Notes: generated by a model from the sequence alone, not told the origin. Shown: positions 34,515 to 43,522, numbered from the stretch's first letter. The stretch is DNA of 64,000 bases from Albibacterium bauzanense (GCF_004339765.1 NZ_SMGO01000001.1:930001-994000); one strand, 5' to 3'. Made by a program: numbers and translations.

Positions 34515-35858
34515 CTATAAATAACCTTCATTTGGCTCTAAGGCTGGATCAACCTTAAGCTCATCAATCGGTATTGGCAATACATACCTGTTTCTATCAC
34601 TAAGCCCTAAAACGGCTTCAGCACGGTCGGTTCTAACTAAATCAAACCATCTATGCGGTTCAAAAGCGAACTCTAATCTGCGCTCTTGCTCAATTGCTAA
34701 AAATATTTCGTCTTTACCATCAGCAGAACTGGCACCAAGACCTGCACGTTCTCTAACAGCATCAAGATCTTTTAATGCATCCTCATATTTGCCTTGTTGT
34801 GCACGTGCTTCTGCACGGATCAATCTTATTTCTGCAATCCGAATAACATAAGCCGGATCGGTAGCAGGGCTCCGATAATACATATTTCCATACCAACGGC
34901 CGTCAGAAGTTGAACTAACCATAGCACTACGATTTCCTCCTATTAAAGGATCATTAATCAATGCTAGAAATTCACTATTAGGTGCCCATTGTCTGGTACC
35001 ACCATTTTGAGGAGGTTGCCAATTACCTCTATGGCTGCTGGTATTTGTAGCACTGTATGAAAGTTCGAAAACTGACTCTTGTGTTGCCACTGCATTATTT
35101 GCAAAAAACGAGGAATATGGAGCTATTAAATTATAAGATTGATCAGCAATCACCTTATCGGCATAGCTTTCGGCTGCTGCCCATTCTTTATTATAAAGAT
35201 GATAACGTGACCGTAAAGCCCAGACAGTTTTCCTGGTTGCCCTTATTCTATTGGTTGTTTGAGGCAATAGTGTTTCTGCTGCTTTTAAATCTGCCAGCAC
35301 TTGTGCATATACTTCTTCTTTTGAACTCTTCGCTTTCCCATGATTATCATTTATAGAAAGAGTAGGTGCTAAATAAATGGGAACTGTGCCCCATAACCTG
35401 ACCAGGTCAAAATAAGCCAATGCTCTTACAAAATAGGCCTCTCCTACTAACTGATCTTTTTTCTCTTGTGTGAATGTGGGTTCAAGTGCCAAGGTCGAAA
35501 CTTTCGCTATAACGTTATTTGCCCGATTAATGGTAGTATATATAGCCGACCAAACTGCTGCTACAGAACCATTATCTGCCCGGACATCGTGATTTACAAA
35601 TTGACCTGCGATAGCCTGCGAACCGGTCCATTGAATATTATCTCCAGATAAATATCCGATTGACTGAAAGGTTGAACCGTAATAACTGTTGCTGGCAAGT
35701 GCCCTGTACATCCCTCTAACAGCAGTTTCGGCAGACGATCCGTTTGTAATTGTTGATTCATCCGAAATGGATTCTTGAGGTTGAACCTCAAGAAAGTTAT
35801 TGCACGAAAAGGTTATACTCGCAATAACAAACAGTATAAAATATCTTAAATGTTTCAT
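34515..35858 (-). CDS. SusD/RagB family outer-membrane lipoprotein
   Basis: A 447-residue lipoprotein with its lipid Cys at residue 19 (ITFSC). It has the SusD signature of an N-terminal tetratricopeptide-like region (VRALAYFDLVRLWGTVP, about 145-161) and a C-terminal WFDLVRTDRAEAVL (about 410). It forms a lid on the outer-membrane transporter SusC and captures ligand outside the cell. It follows susC by 16 bp on the same strand and is followed by two DoxX-like genes. No glycoside hydrolase is in this cluster, so the ligand need not be a polysaccharide. Ligand is unknown. Confidence 0.93.
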   Translation of the reverse strand: MKHLRYFILFVIASITFSCNNFLEVQPQESISDESTITNGSSAETAVRGMYRALASNSYYGSTFQSIGYLSGDNIQWTGSQAIAGQFVNHDVRADNGSVAAVWSAIYTTINRANNVIAKVSTLALEPTFTQEKKDQLVGEAYFVRALAYFDLVRLWGTVPIYLAPTLSINDNHGKAKSSKEEVYAQVLADLKAAETLLPQTTNRIRATRKTVWALRSRYHLYNKEWAAAESYADKVIADQSYNLIAPYSSFFANNAVATQESVFELSYSATNTSSHRGNWQPPQNGGTRQWAPNSEFLALINDPLIGGNRSAMVSSTSDGRWYGNMYYRSPATDPAYVIRIAEIRLIRAEARAQQGKYEDALKDLDAVRERAGLGASSADGKDEIFLAIEQERRLEFAFEPHRWFDLVRTDRAEAVLGLSDRNRYVLPIPIDELKVDPALEPNEGYL

Positions 35859-35874
35859 TCTATTAAAAATTGAA

Positions 35875-38800
35875 TTAGAGTGTTAAATTAATACCGAGCT
35901 GGAAGGTTCTAGGCTGAGGAGGTGTTCCAAAATCTAAGCCCTGAACATTTTGGCTGCTTGCTACGTTCGATTCAGGATCTAGCCCTGAATATTTGGTGAA
36001 TAACAATACGTTACTACCTGTGAAACTAAGTCGAAGATCTTCAATCTTAAACCGGGTAAGCAGTCTTTTAGGGATTGAATACCCGATTGACAATTGCTTT
36101 AACCTAATAAAAGAACCGTCTTCAAGCAATCGGCTATTTTGTTCAAGTCTGTAGTTATTTCCAACGGTTGTAAACCTTGGCACATCGGTAATATCACCCG
36201 GATTTTGCCATCTTTTAGTAGAGTTAGCAGATGCGAAACGTTCTGCACGTGTGCCACCAGCCATATCAAAGAATTCGTTCATGTTGAATACATCATTTCC
36301 ATATTGGAAAGTGAATAAGATGCTGGCATCCCACCCTTTATAAGTGAAGCTATTACTTATTCCACCAAAGAAATCTGGCATGGCATTACCCAATAGTTGT
36401 CTGTCTTCAACGGTAATCTTTCCATCCTTATTTACGTCTTCAAAAACGGCATCGCCTGTTTGAGGATCTACATATAACTGTTTATATAGCCAGAAAGAAT
36501 ACATGGGATGACCCTCTTCCATTCTCAACCAATCTCTGCTATACACATTGATTGGCGTAGCAAGCTTTTCAATTACATTTTTATTGCTAGCAATATTAAA
36601 GTTGGTTTGCCACTGGAAATCACCTTTTTCAATATTGGTTGTATTGATATTTAATTCAAATCCGGTATTGCTTATTTCACCCTCATTGCTGTAATAAGAA
36701 GAGAAACCGGTTGAAGATGCCAATGGTCTTTGAATCAAAAGATCAGAGGTATATTTTCTGTATACATTTAATTCAAGCGCCACTCTGCCATTCCATAACC
36801 CCAGATCTACCCCTCCGTTAATTTGTCTTGTTTTCTCCCATCTTAAAGTTGGATTAGCCAATTGCTGAGGTGCAATACCAGGTTTATCTCCTCCGGTAAT
36901 ATTATCCGGATAACCTACTCCGCCGATCCATAAACCACGGGATGCGAAATTATTTATCCCATTCTGATTACCAGTAATACCAAAGCTTCCTCGTAATTTC
37001 AGATCACTTATGAAATTAACATCCCTCAAAAAGTTTTCTTCCTTAATTCGCCATGCTGTACCAACTGAAGGAAAATAACCCCACCGGTTATCTGCTCCAA
37101 AACGTGAAGAGCCATCGGCACGTACGCTAAGCTGGAGGTAATATTTACTTCTATAATTATAATCTGCCCGTGAGAAAAAAGAAACCAACTTACTTTCAGT
37201 CCATGAATCAGAACCGATTCTAGTTGCTGCCGAGGATATCTTTTTGAAAGAATCGTTCGGAAAATTAGTGCCTTGAGCAAAAGTGGATTTTATTAAATCG
37301 CCCTGTAAGGAATTACCGACTAAGAGTCCAAAATTATGATCTCCGTTAAACACCTTGCGATAGCTAAGCGTTTGTTCATTTAGCCATGTGCTATTATTCG
37401 TTACCGCTGCTGTAGCCAAGCCGTTTGTTGGAGAAGCGCCGATTAGAGTAAGAGAATTCCAATATTCAGATTCGTTATAGTCGTTATAATCAATACCGAA
37501 GCTGCTTCTGAATTTCAGTTCAGGGGTTATATCAGCATCCAGATATACGTTTCCAATGTATCTGATGTTCTTTGTTTTTACATCGTAATTATTAAGCAGA
37601 ACATCTAAATTATCCCACGGGCCCCATTTGGCTGGAGTTCCATCAGCATTGAACTTAGGCAGATAAGTAGCCACCAATAAGGCTGTTTGAAACATTCCTC
37701 CTTGTGGGCCATCACCAGCTCTGGCCTGATTTCTAAAGGTTCTGGAAATGCTATTTGTTATTCCTACCTGAATATTGTTATTAACCTTTTGGTCGAGATT
37801 TAACTTGAAGCTGGCTCTGTTAAAATAAACGGGCTTCATAATAGCTTCCTGCCTGGTATATCCGGCTCCGAAGTAATATTTTGTTCCAGAAGAGCCTCCT
37901 TGTAAGGATAGATCATAGCTTTGGAGCCGGGCTGTTTGAAAAATATCACCTAAACGATCGTAGGTCTGTTGCTCTTCGGGTAAGCCTCTCCCTCCTTCTG
38001 ATACAGGACGAAATGGCCGGTTTGCATAAGTTTGATTAAGCGCCGGATTATCAATACCGCTGTTAATCCATGACTCATTATGCAGTTCTGCATTTAGCGG
38101 GCCTGATGCCTGCCCCCATATCTTGGCGGCCTCGGCTATTCCTTGAGTTGCATTAAAACCAAGCTTTGCTTTAGAATTGTAATTTCCTCTTTTTGTGGTT
38201 ACTATTACCACTCCATTAGCACCTCTGGCACCATAAATTGCAGTGGCGCTGGCATCCTTTAAAACCTCAACACTTTCTATATCGGCAGGATTGATATCAG
38301 CAATTGGAGAGGTTGCTTTACCTCCGGTACTCACGGTTTGCAGACTTGAATTGTTAATAAAAACACCATCAACGATATATAAAGGGTCATTACTTGCATT
38401 TATAGAAGTTGTTCCGCGAACTCTAATAAAGATTCCTTCACCGGGAATACCTGTATTGGAATTGATTTGTAGTCCGGCAGCTTTTCCTTGCAATTGCGCA
38501 TCAAAGCTTCCAACAGGTATTTGTTTAACTTCATCTGCATTGATCTTTGAGATCGAGCCAATTAGATCCTTTCTTTCTTGCGAACCGTATCCAATAACAA
38601 CTACTTCACTGAGTTGCCTTAGGTCTTCTTCTAATAATATGGTTAAGAAATTAGCATTTGTTACAACCACTTCTTTGGTTTTAAATCCAAGCAAAGAGAG
38701 GGTTATTACTGAATTCTCTGGCACTTGATTGCTGAATTTAAAGTTACCTTCCAAATCAGTGGCCGTTGAAGTATTTGTTCCCTTAATAGTTACTGTTACA

Positions 38801-39012
38801 CCTGGCAGAGAATTACCGTTTGCATCGGTTACTTTACCGGCAACAGCAATATTAATCACACCTAACTCACGTTTTAGAAAAGCAGGTTCTATAATATTTG
38901 CATAAGAAATACTGTGCTGAAAAATCATTGTACAAATGGCAAATAAACAAGAGAGTTTCAATGAAAATGGAGTCCTACTTTTGATTTCTAAGATTTTGTT
39001 AATTGTTTTCAT
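35875..39012 (-). CDS. SusC/RagA family TonB-dependent outer-membrane transporter
   Basis: A 1045-residue TonB-dependent receptor. After the signal region (about 1-40) it has a carboxypeptidase-regulatory-like domain (about 52-135), with the GKVTDANGNSLPGVTVTIKG start, then a plug domain beginning near residue 137 with VVIGYGSQERKDLIGS, and a 22-strand barrel ending in a typical aromatic strand (QLGINLTL). It moves ligand across the outer membrane using TonB energy. The SusD gene lies 16 bp downstream. There is no FecI/FecR pair beside it. A TACATTTG -7 element at 39078-39085 lies upstream. Confidence 0.95.
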   Translation of the reverse strand: MKTINKILEIKSRTPFSLKLSCLFAICTMIFQHSISYANIIEPAFLKRELGVINIAVAGKVTDANGNSLPGVTVTIKGTNTSTATDLEGNFKFSNQVPENSVITLSLLGFKTKEVVVTNANFLTILLEEDLRQLSEVVVIGYGSQERKDLIGSISKINADEVKQIPVGSFDAQLQGKAAGLQINSNTGIPGEGIFIRVRGTTSINASNDPLYIVDGVFINNSSLQTVSTGGKATSPIADINPADIESVEVLKDASATAIYGARGANGVVIVTTKRGNYNSKAKLGFNATQGIAEAAKIWGQASGPLNAELHNESWINSGIDNPALNQTYANRPFRPVSEGGRGLPEEQQTYDRLGDIFQTARLQSYDLSLQGGSSGTKYYFGAGYTRQEAIMKPVYFNRASFKLNLDQKVNNNIQVGITNSISRTFRNQARAGDGPQGGMFQTALLVATYLPKFNADGTPAKWGPWDNLDVLLNNYDVKTKNIRYIGNVYLDADITPELKFRSSFGIDYNDYNESEYWNSLTLIGASPTNGLATAAVTNNSTWLNEQTLSYRKVFNGDHNFGLLVGNSLQGDLIKSTFAQGTNFPNDSFKKISSAATRIGSDSWTESKLVSFFSRADYNYRSKYYLQLSVRADGSSRFGADNRWGYFPSVGTAWRIKEENFLRDVNFISDLKLRGSFGITGNQNGINNFASRGLWIGGVGYPDNITGGDKPGIAPQQLANPTLRWEKTRQINGGVDLGLWNGRVALELNVYRKYTSDLLIQRPLASSTGFSSYYSNEGEISNTGFELNINTTNIEKGDFQWQTNFNIASNKNVIEKLATPINVYSRDWLRMEEGHPMYSFWLYKQLYVDPQTGDAVFEDVNKDGKITVEDRQLLGNAMPDFFGGISNSFTYKGWDASILFTFQYGNDVFNMNEFFDMAGGTRAERFASANSTKRWQNPGDITDVPRFTTVGNNYRLEQNSRLLEDGSFIRLKQLSIGYSIPKRLLTRFKIEDLRLSFTGSNVLLFTKYSGLDPESNVASSQNVQGLDFGTPPQPRTFQLGINLTL

Positions 39013-39077
39013 TTGTTAATTTGTTTTTCAAAAAGTGCGCTAAAGGCCTTTAAAGGCTGTTTTAAATTATTTGTTTG

Positions 39078-39115
39078 CAAATGTATATAATATCTATAGA
39101 ATTAGTATACATTTG
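39078..39115. promoter_or_regulatory. Mirror-image -7 elements between susC and the phytoene-desaturase-like gene
   Basis: CAAATGTATA (39078-39087) and TATACATTTG (39106-39115) are a perfect 10-bp inverted repeat. On the minus strand the first reads TACATTTG, which fits the TAnnTTTG -7 box about 65 bp upstream of the susC ATG. On the plus strand the second reads TACATTTG, and would serve the gene at 39253 with a leader of about 130 nt. Neither has a TTTG at the standard distance, so they could also be a protein-binding operator. Confidence 0.45.
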
Positions 39116-39252
39116 AATAAAAAAAAATCAAAGTTTTTTATAGGATCATTATTAGACTAAGAAATGCTTCCTATTATCAAGTAATTAATCAATATTTGTA
39201 AACATCAGATTTAGTAAGATTTTTATTCAATCTGAACATTAAATAAATTACA

Positions 39253-40707
39253 ATGAGCGTTCTCATGAAGAAAGATTTTGATGCAGTTGTGGTTGGTTCT
39301 GGGCCCAATGGTTTAGCTGCTGCTATAACCTTACAGCAGGCGGGCTTGTCGGTTTTACTGGTAGAAGGAAAGGATACAATTGGAGGAGGAATGGGCTCAG
39401 CCGAACTCACCTTACCCGGCTTCATTCATGATGTATGTTCAGCCATTCATCCGATGGCGGCGGCTTCTCCTTTTTTTAAATCGCTACCCTTAGAATCACA
39501 TGGCTTAGAGCTTATTTACCCGGAGATCTCTGCTGCTCATCCTTTCGATAATGGTAAAGCTGCTTTCCTGACAAAATCTATGAAGGAAACTGCATCCGCT
39601 TTAGGAAAAGATAAAGACACCTACCTAAACCTAATGAAACCGATAGTTGACTATTGGCCAAAGATAGATAAAGATGTTTTGGGACCCATGTTACGCATTC
39701 CTAATGCACCTATACCCTTGGCTCAATTTGGTTTAAAAGCAATGACATCTGCCCTGATGTTGGCTAAACGTTTTTCAACCCAGGAGGCGAAAGGTTTGTG
39801 GGCAGGTATGGCAGCCCACTCTATTCAACCATTATCAAATCTGACAACATCAGCCATAGGATTGGTATTAATGGCTGCCGGACATTTGGGTGGATGGCCA
39901 ATTCCGAAAGGAGGATCCATAGAAATTGCAAATGCCATGGCTTCTTATTTTATTTCTCTTGGAGGGAAGATAGAAACCAGTACATATGTTAAATCTCTTA
40001 AGCAACTACCCTCCTCTCATGCTGTTTTACTGGATGTAACACCCAAGCAATTACTTGAAATAGCCGGACATAAATTCTCATCGATTTATAAATGGCAACT
40101 GGAAAAATACCGCTATGGAATGGGTGTATATAAAGTAGATTGGGCATTGGATGAAGCAATTCCTTTTACGGCAGATGCTGCAAGAAGAGCAGCTACTGTT
40201 CATATTGGAAATACAATAGAAGAAATTGCTGCGGGGGAATATGCATCTTCAAAGGGTAAGATTGTAGAGAAGCCTTTTGTATTGCTTGCTCAGCAAAGCT
40301 TATTTGATGACAGTCGGGCACCGCAAGGAAAGCATACAGCCTGGGCATATTGTCATGTGCCGAATGGTTCTACCACGGATATGACTGAGCGGATTGAAAA
40401 GCAAATAGAACGTTTTGCGCCTGGCTTTAGAGACCGGATATTAGCTAAGCATAGCTTTAATCCGACACAAATGGAAAACTATAATCCAAATTATATTGGA
40501 GGTGACATTAATGGAGGCATACTTGATATCGGACAGTTATTTACTCGTCCGGTAATTAGCGCTTCTCCTTATCGTACTTCTGCTAAAGGAATTTATATTT
40601 GTTCTTCATCAACTCCTCCGGGAGGTGGTGTTCATGGAATGTGTGGATATCATGCTGCAAACAGAGCTTTAAAGGATGTTTTCAATTTAAGGGCTAAAGT
40701 TCTATAG
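39253..40707 (+). CDS. Phytoene-desaturase-like FAD-dependent oxidoreductase
   Basis: A 484-residue flavoprotein of the phytoene dehydrogenase/PYROXD2-like group. The FAD-binding Rossmann motif is VVVGSGPNGLAAA near residues 12-24, followed by GGGMGSAELTLPG and the ILDIGQLFTRP segment. The C-terminal region has a GIYICSSSTPPGGGVHGMCGY motif. Members act on carotenoid-like or hydrophobic substrates; the substrate here is unknown. No carotenoid gene (crtB, crtI partner) lies nearby. Start at 39253 is ATG, with another Met at residue 5. It stands alone on the plus strand, convergent with the hypothetical gene at 40711. Confidence 0.85.
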   Translation: MSVLMKKDFDAVVVGSGPNGLAAAITLQQAGLSVLLVEGKDTIGGGMGSAELTLPGFIHDVCSAIHPMAAASPFFKSLPLESHGLELIYPEISAAHPFDNGKAAFLTKSMKETASALGKDKDTYLNLMKPIVDYWPKIDKDVLGPMLRIPNAPIPLAQFGLKAMTSALMLAKRFSTQEAKGLWAGMAAHSIQPLSNLTTSAIGLVLMAAGHLGGWPIPKGGSIEIANAMASYFISLGGKIETSTYVKSLKQLPSSHAVLLDVTPKQLLEIAGHKFSSIYKWQLEKYRYGMGVYKVDWALDEAIPFTADAARRAATVHIGNTIEEIAAGEYASSKGKIVEKPFVLLAQQSLFDDSRAPQGKHTAWAYCHVPNGSTTDMTERIEKQIERFAPGFRDRILAKHSFNPTQMENYNPNYIGGDINGGILDIGQLFTRPVISASPYRTSAKGIYICSSSTPPGGGVHGMCGYHAANRALKDVFNLRAKVL

Positions 40708-40710
40708 ATA

Positions 40711-41319
40711 TTAGCTTCTTAGATATTTATATCTAATGGTTGAGAATTTCCCATCCGACACGATTGGACTAACACCAGAACGGGTGCCTTCTCCTGATGC
40801 TGTTCTTTCTCCATTCTTTCTTAAACTATTTATAGAAACAGCTGCCAGTAAGCTTCCTTTTCTAAAATGTAAGCCTTGAATTCTTTCGTATCGCTCTCCC
40901 TCAACATCTTCAAAAACCAATGCAAACTCTATATTCTTTTTTAATTCATCGAGTCTGGTGGTTGAAGAAAACTTATTCTGACTGATGGGTAGCCAGGCTG
41001 AAAAGTTGTATTGAAAACTATGTGTACATTCTTCAGGGATGGTTACTGGCTGGCCTGTATCTTCTTCCCTTAAATTAAACACACGTTTATCTTTCATCGA
41101 AAGATGCTGTATGCGAACTGAGTAAGCTATATTTTCTGATCTGTTTTCGATTGCAACAATAAGCTTGAAATCATAACGCTTACAATTTCCCTTGATTTCG
41201 GGAGGCGCCCACATTCCATAAATCTCACAAGACGATACCAATCTAGGCTTAGCGTTATTCTGAAAGCTAAGGTGCCTAACAATATCAATTAGCTTTGCAG
41301 TTATTAATTCCTTGTTCAT
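40711..41319 (-). CDS. Conserved hypothetical cytoplasmic protein
   Basis: A 202-residue soluble protein with no signal peptide, membrane helix or recognised motif. It has a CEIYGMWAPPEIKGNC segment (about residues 31-46) with two cysteines and a YSVRIQHLSMKDKR region. Secondary structure looks mainly beta-stranded. The C-terminus is Arg/Lys-rich and repeats Gly-Ser-type turns. It lies 100 bp from the dienelactone-hydrolase-like gene on the same strand and ends 4 bp from the convergent oxidoreductase stop. I do not recognise the family. Confidence 0.6.
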   Translation of the reverse strand: MNKELITAKLIDIVRHLSFQNNAKPRLVSSCEIYGMWAPPEIKGNCKRYDFKLIVAIENRSENIAYSVRIQHLSMKDKRVFNLREEDTGQPVTIPEECTHSFQYNFSAWLPISQNKFSSTTRLDELKKNIEFALVFEDVEGERYERIQGLHFRKGSLLAAVSINSLRKNGERTASGEGTRSGVSPIVSDGKFSTIRYKYLRS

Positions 41320-41418
41320 ACTTATACAACCAAGAAACTAAGAGAAAAGTTTAGAGTTTCTTTGCTTTTTTACAATAATTGAATAGTTCAAGTTATTAAC
41401 AGGATTTTTCCTTAAAAT

Positions 41419-42072
41419 CTACTCGACTACAGTAAACAAATATTTATTAAACCATTGAATTGCGAGGTTAGCTACTTCTTCTAGTTTCCCTGGTTCCTCA
41501 AATAAATGACTTGCTCCGGGTACAATCACGATCTCTTTTAAAGCACCTATCATTGAAAAAGCTTTCTGATTCAAATCAATCACCTGGGTATCCAATCCTC
41601 CAACAATGAGCATGGTTGGGGATTTCACTTCAGGAAGGTTTATATCAGCCAAATCAGGTCTGCCTCCTCTCGACACAATTGCAGCTATGATGGAGTTTCC
41701 AAGATCAGCAGCGGCATTAAGTGTTGCAGCGGCACCTGTACTAGCCCCAAAATAGCCGATGTTTAAATCGCCTGTTTCTGGTTCGGTTTTTAACCAATCG
41801 GTAACTTTGATCAGTCTGTCAGTCAACAGATCTATATCAAAACGAGTATTATAATCCTCATCTTCCTTTACCGTCAAAAGGTCAAACAACAGCGTTGCAA
41901 AACCTTCATCCTGCAGGCTTCTTGCAACGTATTTATTTCTGGAACTGTGTCTGCTACTACCGCTTCCATGAGCAAATACAACGATACCTTTAGCTCTTTC
42001 AGGAATGGATAACTCTCCTGTTAAAGTGATTTCATAAATCGGGATTGATATTTCTTTTTCTATTGTTTCCAT
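41419..42072 (-). CDS. Dienelactone-hydrolase-like alpha/beta hydrolase
   Basis: A 217-residue cytoplasmic hydrolase. The N-terminal strand KGIVVFAHGSGSSRHSSRN is followed by the nucleophile motif GASTGAA with Ser111, an acid in GGLDTQV (Asp160) and a His in GASHLFE (His188), the expected catalytic triad. The closest family is the dienelactone hydrolase/small alpha-beta hydrolase group often fused to phosphoribosyltransferases; the fusion partner is missing here. The substrate is unknown. Start at 42072 gives METIEKEISI. The TPP riboswitch begins 180 bp away on the other strand, in the gene-free stretch that follows. Confidence 0.82.
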   Translation of the reverse strand: METIEKEISIPIYEITLTGELSIPERAKGIVVFAHGSGSSRHSSRNKYVARSLQDEGFATLLFDLLTVKEDEDYNTRFDIDLLTDRLIKVTDWLKTEPETGDLNIGYFGASTGAAATLNAAADLGNSIIAAIVSRGGRPDLADINLPEVKSPTMLIVGGLDTQVIDLNQKAFSMIGALKEIVIVPGASHLFEEPGKLEEVANLAIQWFNKYLFTVVE

Positions 42073-42254
42073 GGCAAATATTTTTTAGCTGTTTAGCTTT
42101 ACTTCACTGTCTGTCAATACCTTTCTACTATTCAGCCTCTTTATTAGTAACTTTTTTAAGAATAAAAAGTTTAAACAGAAATGAAAGAACAAGGGAAATA
42201 AAAAAAATAAAATTTTTAAAAACTTTTTTTATTCCACTATGTCTTTAATTATAG

Positions 42255-42335
42255 ATGCAATGGGGTGCTTAATTTATTAGCTGAGATACATACCCTTATT
42301 ACCTGAACTAGATAATACTAGCGTAGGAAAAGCAT
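42255..42335 (+). ncRNA. TPP riboswitch (thi box), orphan
   Basis: The conserved TPP aptamer is present in full. P1 is ATGC (42255-42258) with GCAT (42332-42335). GGGG-TGC lies at 42262-42268, and CTGAGATA at 42281-42288 is the pyrimidine-binding loop. ACCCTT at 42292-42297, ACCTGAACT at 42301-42309, and GATAATACTAGCGTAGG at 42311-42327 complete the second helical arm. In bacteria this RNA switches off thiamine genes when TPP is bound. A hairpin and an intrinsic terminator follow, yet no gene of more than a few codons lies downstream on this strand before the opposing tRNA and ppx genes. Confidence 0.93.
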
Positions 42336-42338
42336 TTA

Positions 42339-42360
42339 ATACAATATTCATATATTGTAT
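42339..42360 (+). promoter_or_regulatory. 9-bp hairpin between riboswitch and terminator
   Basis: ATACAATAT (42339-42347) and ATATTGTAT (42352-42360) are perfect inverted repeats with a 4-nt loop. It lies between the aptamer's P1 and the terminator and may be part of the expression platform. Confidence 0.5.
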
Positions 42361-42361
42361 G

Positions 42362-42394
42362 ACTCCATTTTCTATTCGGAAATGGAGTTTTTTT
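42362..42394 (+). terminator. Riboswitch terminator
   Basis: ACTCCATTT (42362-42370) and AAATGGAGT (42380-42388) form a perfect 9-bp stem with a T-run to 42394. It lies 26 bp after the aptamer and is the expected off-state terminator. An ATG follows at once at 42395, opening a 12-codon frame that ends in the next hairpin. Confidence 0.82.
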
Positions 42395-42406
42395 ATGAAA
42401 ACTTTA

Positions 42407-42453
42407 ACAAACAAAAAAACCTGCAATCAATGATTGCAGGTTTTTTTGTTTGT
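42407..42453. terminator. Perfect 47-bp palindromic bidirectional terminator
   Basis: Arms of 23 bp (42407-42429 and 42431-42453) are perfect inverted repeats around a single A at 42430. The inner 11 bp are a GC-containing stem (ACCTGCAATCA) and the outer part gives a run of seven A on one side and seven T on the other, so it can stop transcription from both directions. It ends the riboswitch transcript on the plus strand and the tRNA-Ser(TGA) transcript on the minus strand. Confidence 0.8.
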
Positions 42454-42469
42454 TTTAATATGATAAGTG

Positions 42470-42554
42470 CGGAAAGCGAGGGATTCGAACCCCCGGACCT
42501 TTGACAGTCAACGGTTTTCAAGACCGCCGCATTCGACCACTCTGCCAGCTTTCC
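42470..42554 (-). tRNA. tRNA-Ser(TGA)
   Basis: An 85-nt class II serine tRNA read on the minus strand. The acceptor stem GGAAAGC/GCTTTCC is at 42548-42554 and 42471-42477, with discriminator G at 42470. The anticodon loop CTTGAAA carries TGA (plus-strand positions 42518-42520). The long variable arm and the T-arm GGGTTCGAATCCC are intact. It decodes UCA and related codons. The perfect palindromic terminator follows at 42407-42453. Confidence 0.95.
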
Positions 42555-42643
42555 GGAGGCAAAAGTACACACTTTACTCAATTCTGCAAACAATAAGGCA
42601 CCTTTTTTTGAACTTTCACATTAACCTGTTCATTCCATGTAGA

Positions 42644-43522
42644 TTAACTTTTCAGATTTTTATCAATTAATGTCTGAATAACCCCATCAACCAAACCAAT
42701 GCGCGGAACAGCGATCTCTTTTATCTTTACCCATTTCATTAAGCTGATAAAAATCTCACAGGCAGGAATAATAACATCGGCTCTATCAGGTTTTAAGCCT
42801 AGTATTTGAATGCGGTCTTTTAGTGTGTAACTATTGAGCATATCTGACAGTGATTTAAGATTAGCATAGCTCAACAAATTGCCTGGCTTTTCATTAGACA
42901 GAGAAAACAGTTTATTGATATTTCCTCCTGAACCAATCGCGATTACTTGTTTAAAGCTTTTTGTATGGTCTTTAGCCCATTTTTTCATATCATCCCATAC
43001 TTCTTCTTTATCTTGATTATCAAGTATACGGATGGTGCCTATATCAAATGATTTGGATGCTTCTAATTTACCGGCATGGAAAACAGAAAGCTCGGTACTT
43101 CCTCCTCCAACATCAATGTATAGATAGGATCTATTACCATTCAGTTTTTCTATAACATGACTAGAGTAAATTATTTCAGCTTCTTGATTGCCATCAATAA
43201 TCTGCAGGTCTATTCCAATTCTTTTTATCTTTTCAACCAGATCTGGGCCATTTGTAGCTTCACGCATAGCAGAAGTAGCACAGGCCATATAATCTTCAAC
43301 CTCATAAGCATCCATTAGGTTGCGAAAGGCTGACATTGTTTTTATTAAAAGGCTGGTCTTTTTCTCCGATATCTGATGTTCCAGAAAGGCATCGTCTCCC
43401 AAACGTAGAGGAACACGAATTAGCGTATCCTTATTGAAGCTGTAACCTTTACCTTCTTCTCTTATTTCAGCAATTAATAGACGAACTGCATTTGAACCAA
43501 TATCTATAGCGGCGTACCTCAT
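42644..43522 (-). CDS. ppx: Exopolyphosphatase / Ppx-GppA family phosphatase
   Basis: A 292-residue protein of the Ppx/GppA actin-like ATPase fold family. Motifs include the N-terminal AAIDIGSNAVRLLIAE, the phosphate loop DVGGGSTEL near residue 139, and IAIGSGGNINKL further on. The length is that of the short form with only the catalytic half, compared with about 500 for E. coli Ppx. It degrades polyphosphate or pppGpp. Its start (ATG 43522) overlaps the end of ppk by 4 bp (43519-43522), the usual paired arrangement, so the two control cellular polyphosphate in opposite directions. Confidence 0.92.
   Translation of the reverse strand: MRYAAIDIGSNAVRLLIAEIREEGKGYSFNKDTLIRVPLRLGDDAFLEHQISEKKTSLLIKTMSAFRNLMDAYEVEDYMACATSAMREATNGPDLVEKIKRIGIDLQIIDGNQEAEIIYSSHVIEKLNGNRSYLYIDVGGGSTELSVFHAGKLEASKSFDIGTIRILDNQDKEEVWDDMKKWAKDHTKSFKQVIAIGSGGNINKLFSLSNEKPGNLLSYANLKSLSDMLNSYTLKDRIQILGLKPDRADVIIPACEIFISLMKWVKIKEIAVPRIGLVDGVIQTLIDKNLKS

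Noticed and set aside
42395-42433. A 12-codon leader peptide behind the TPP riboswitch
   Set aside because: There is no ribosome binding site, as the T-run of the terminator precedes the ATG, and the stop lies inside another terminator. I kept it only as a side remark.
42045-42670. Short frames over the riboswitch and tRNA-Ser(TGA)
   Set aside because: They overlap structured RNA and the tRNA, have low-complexity or tRNA-derived translations, and lack start signals.
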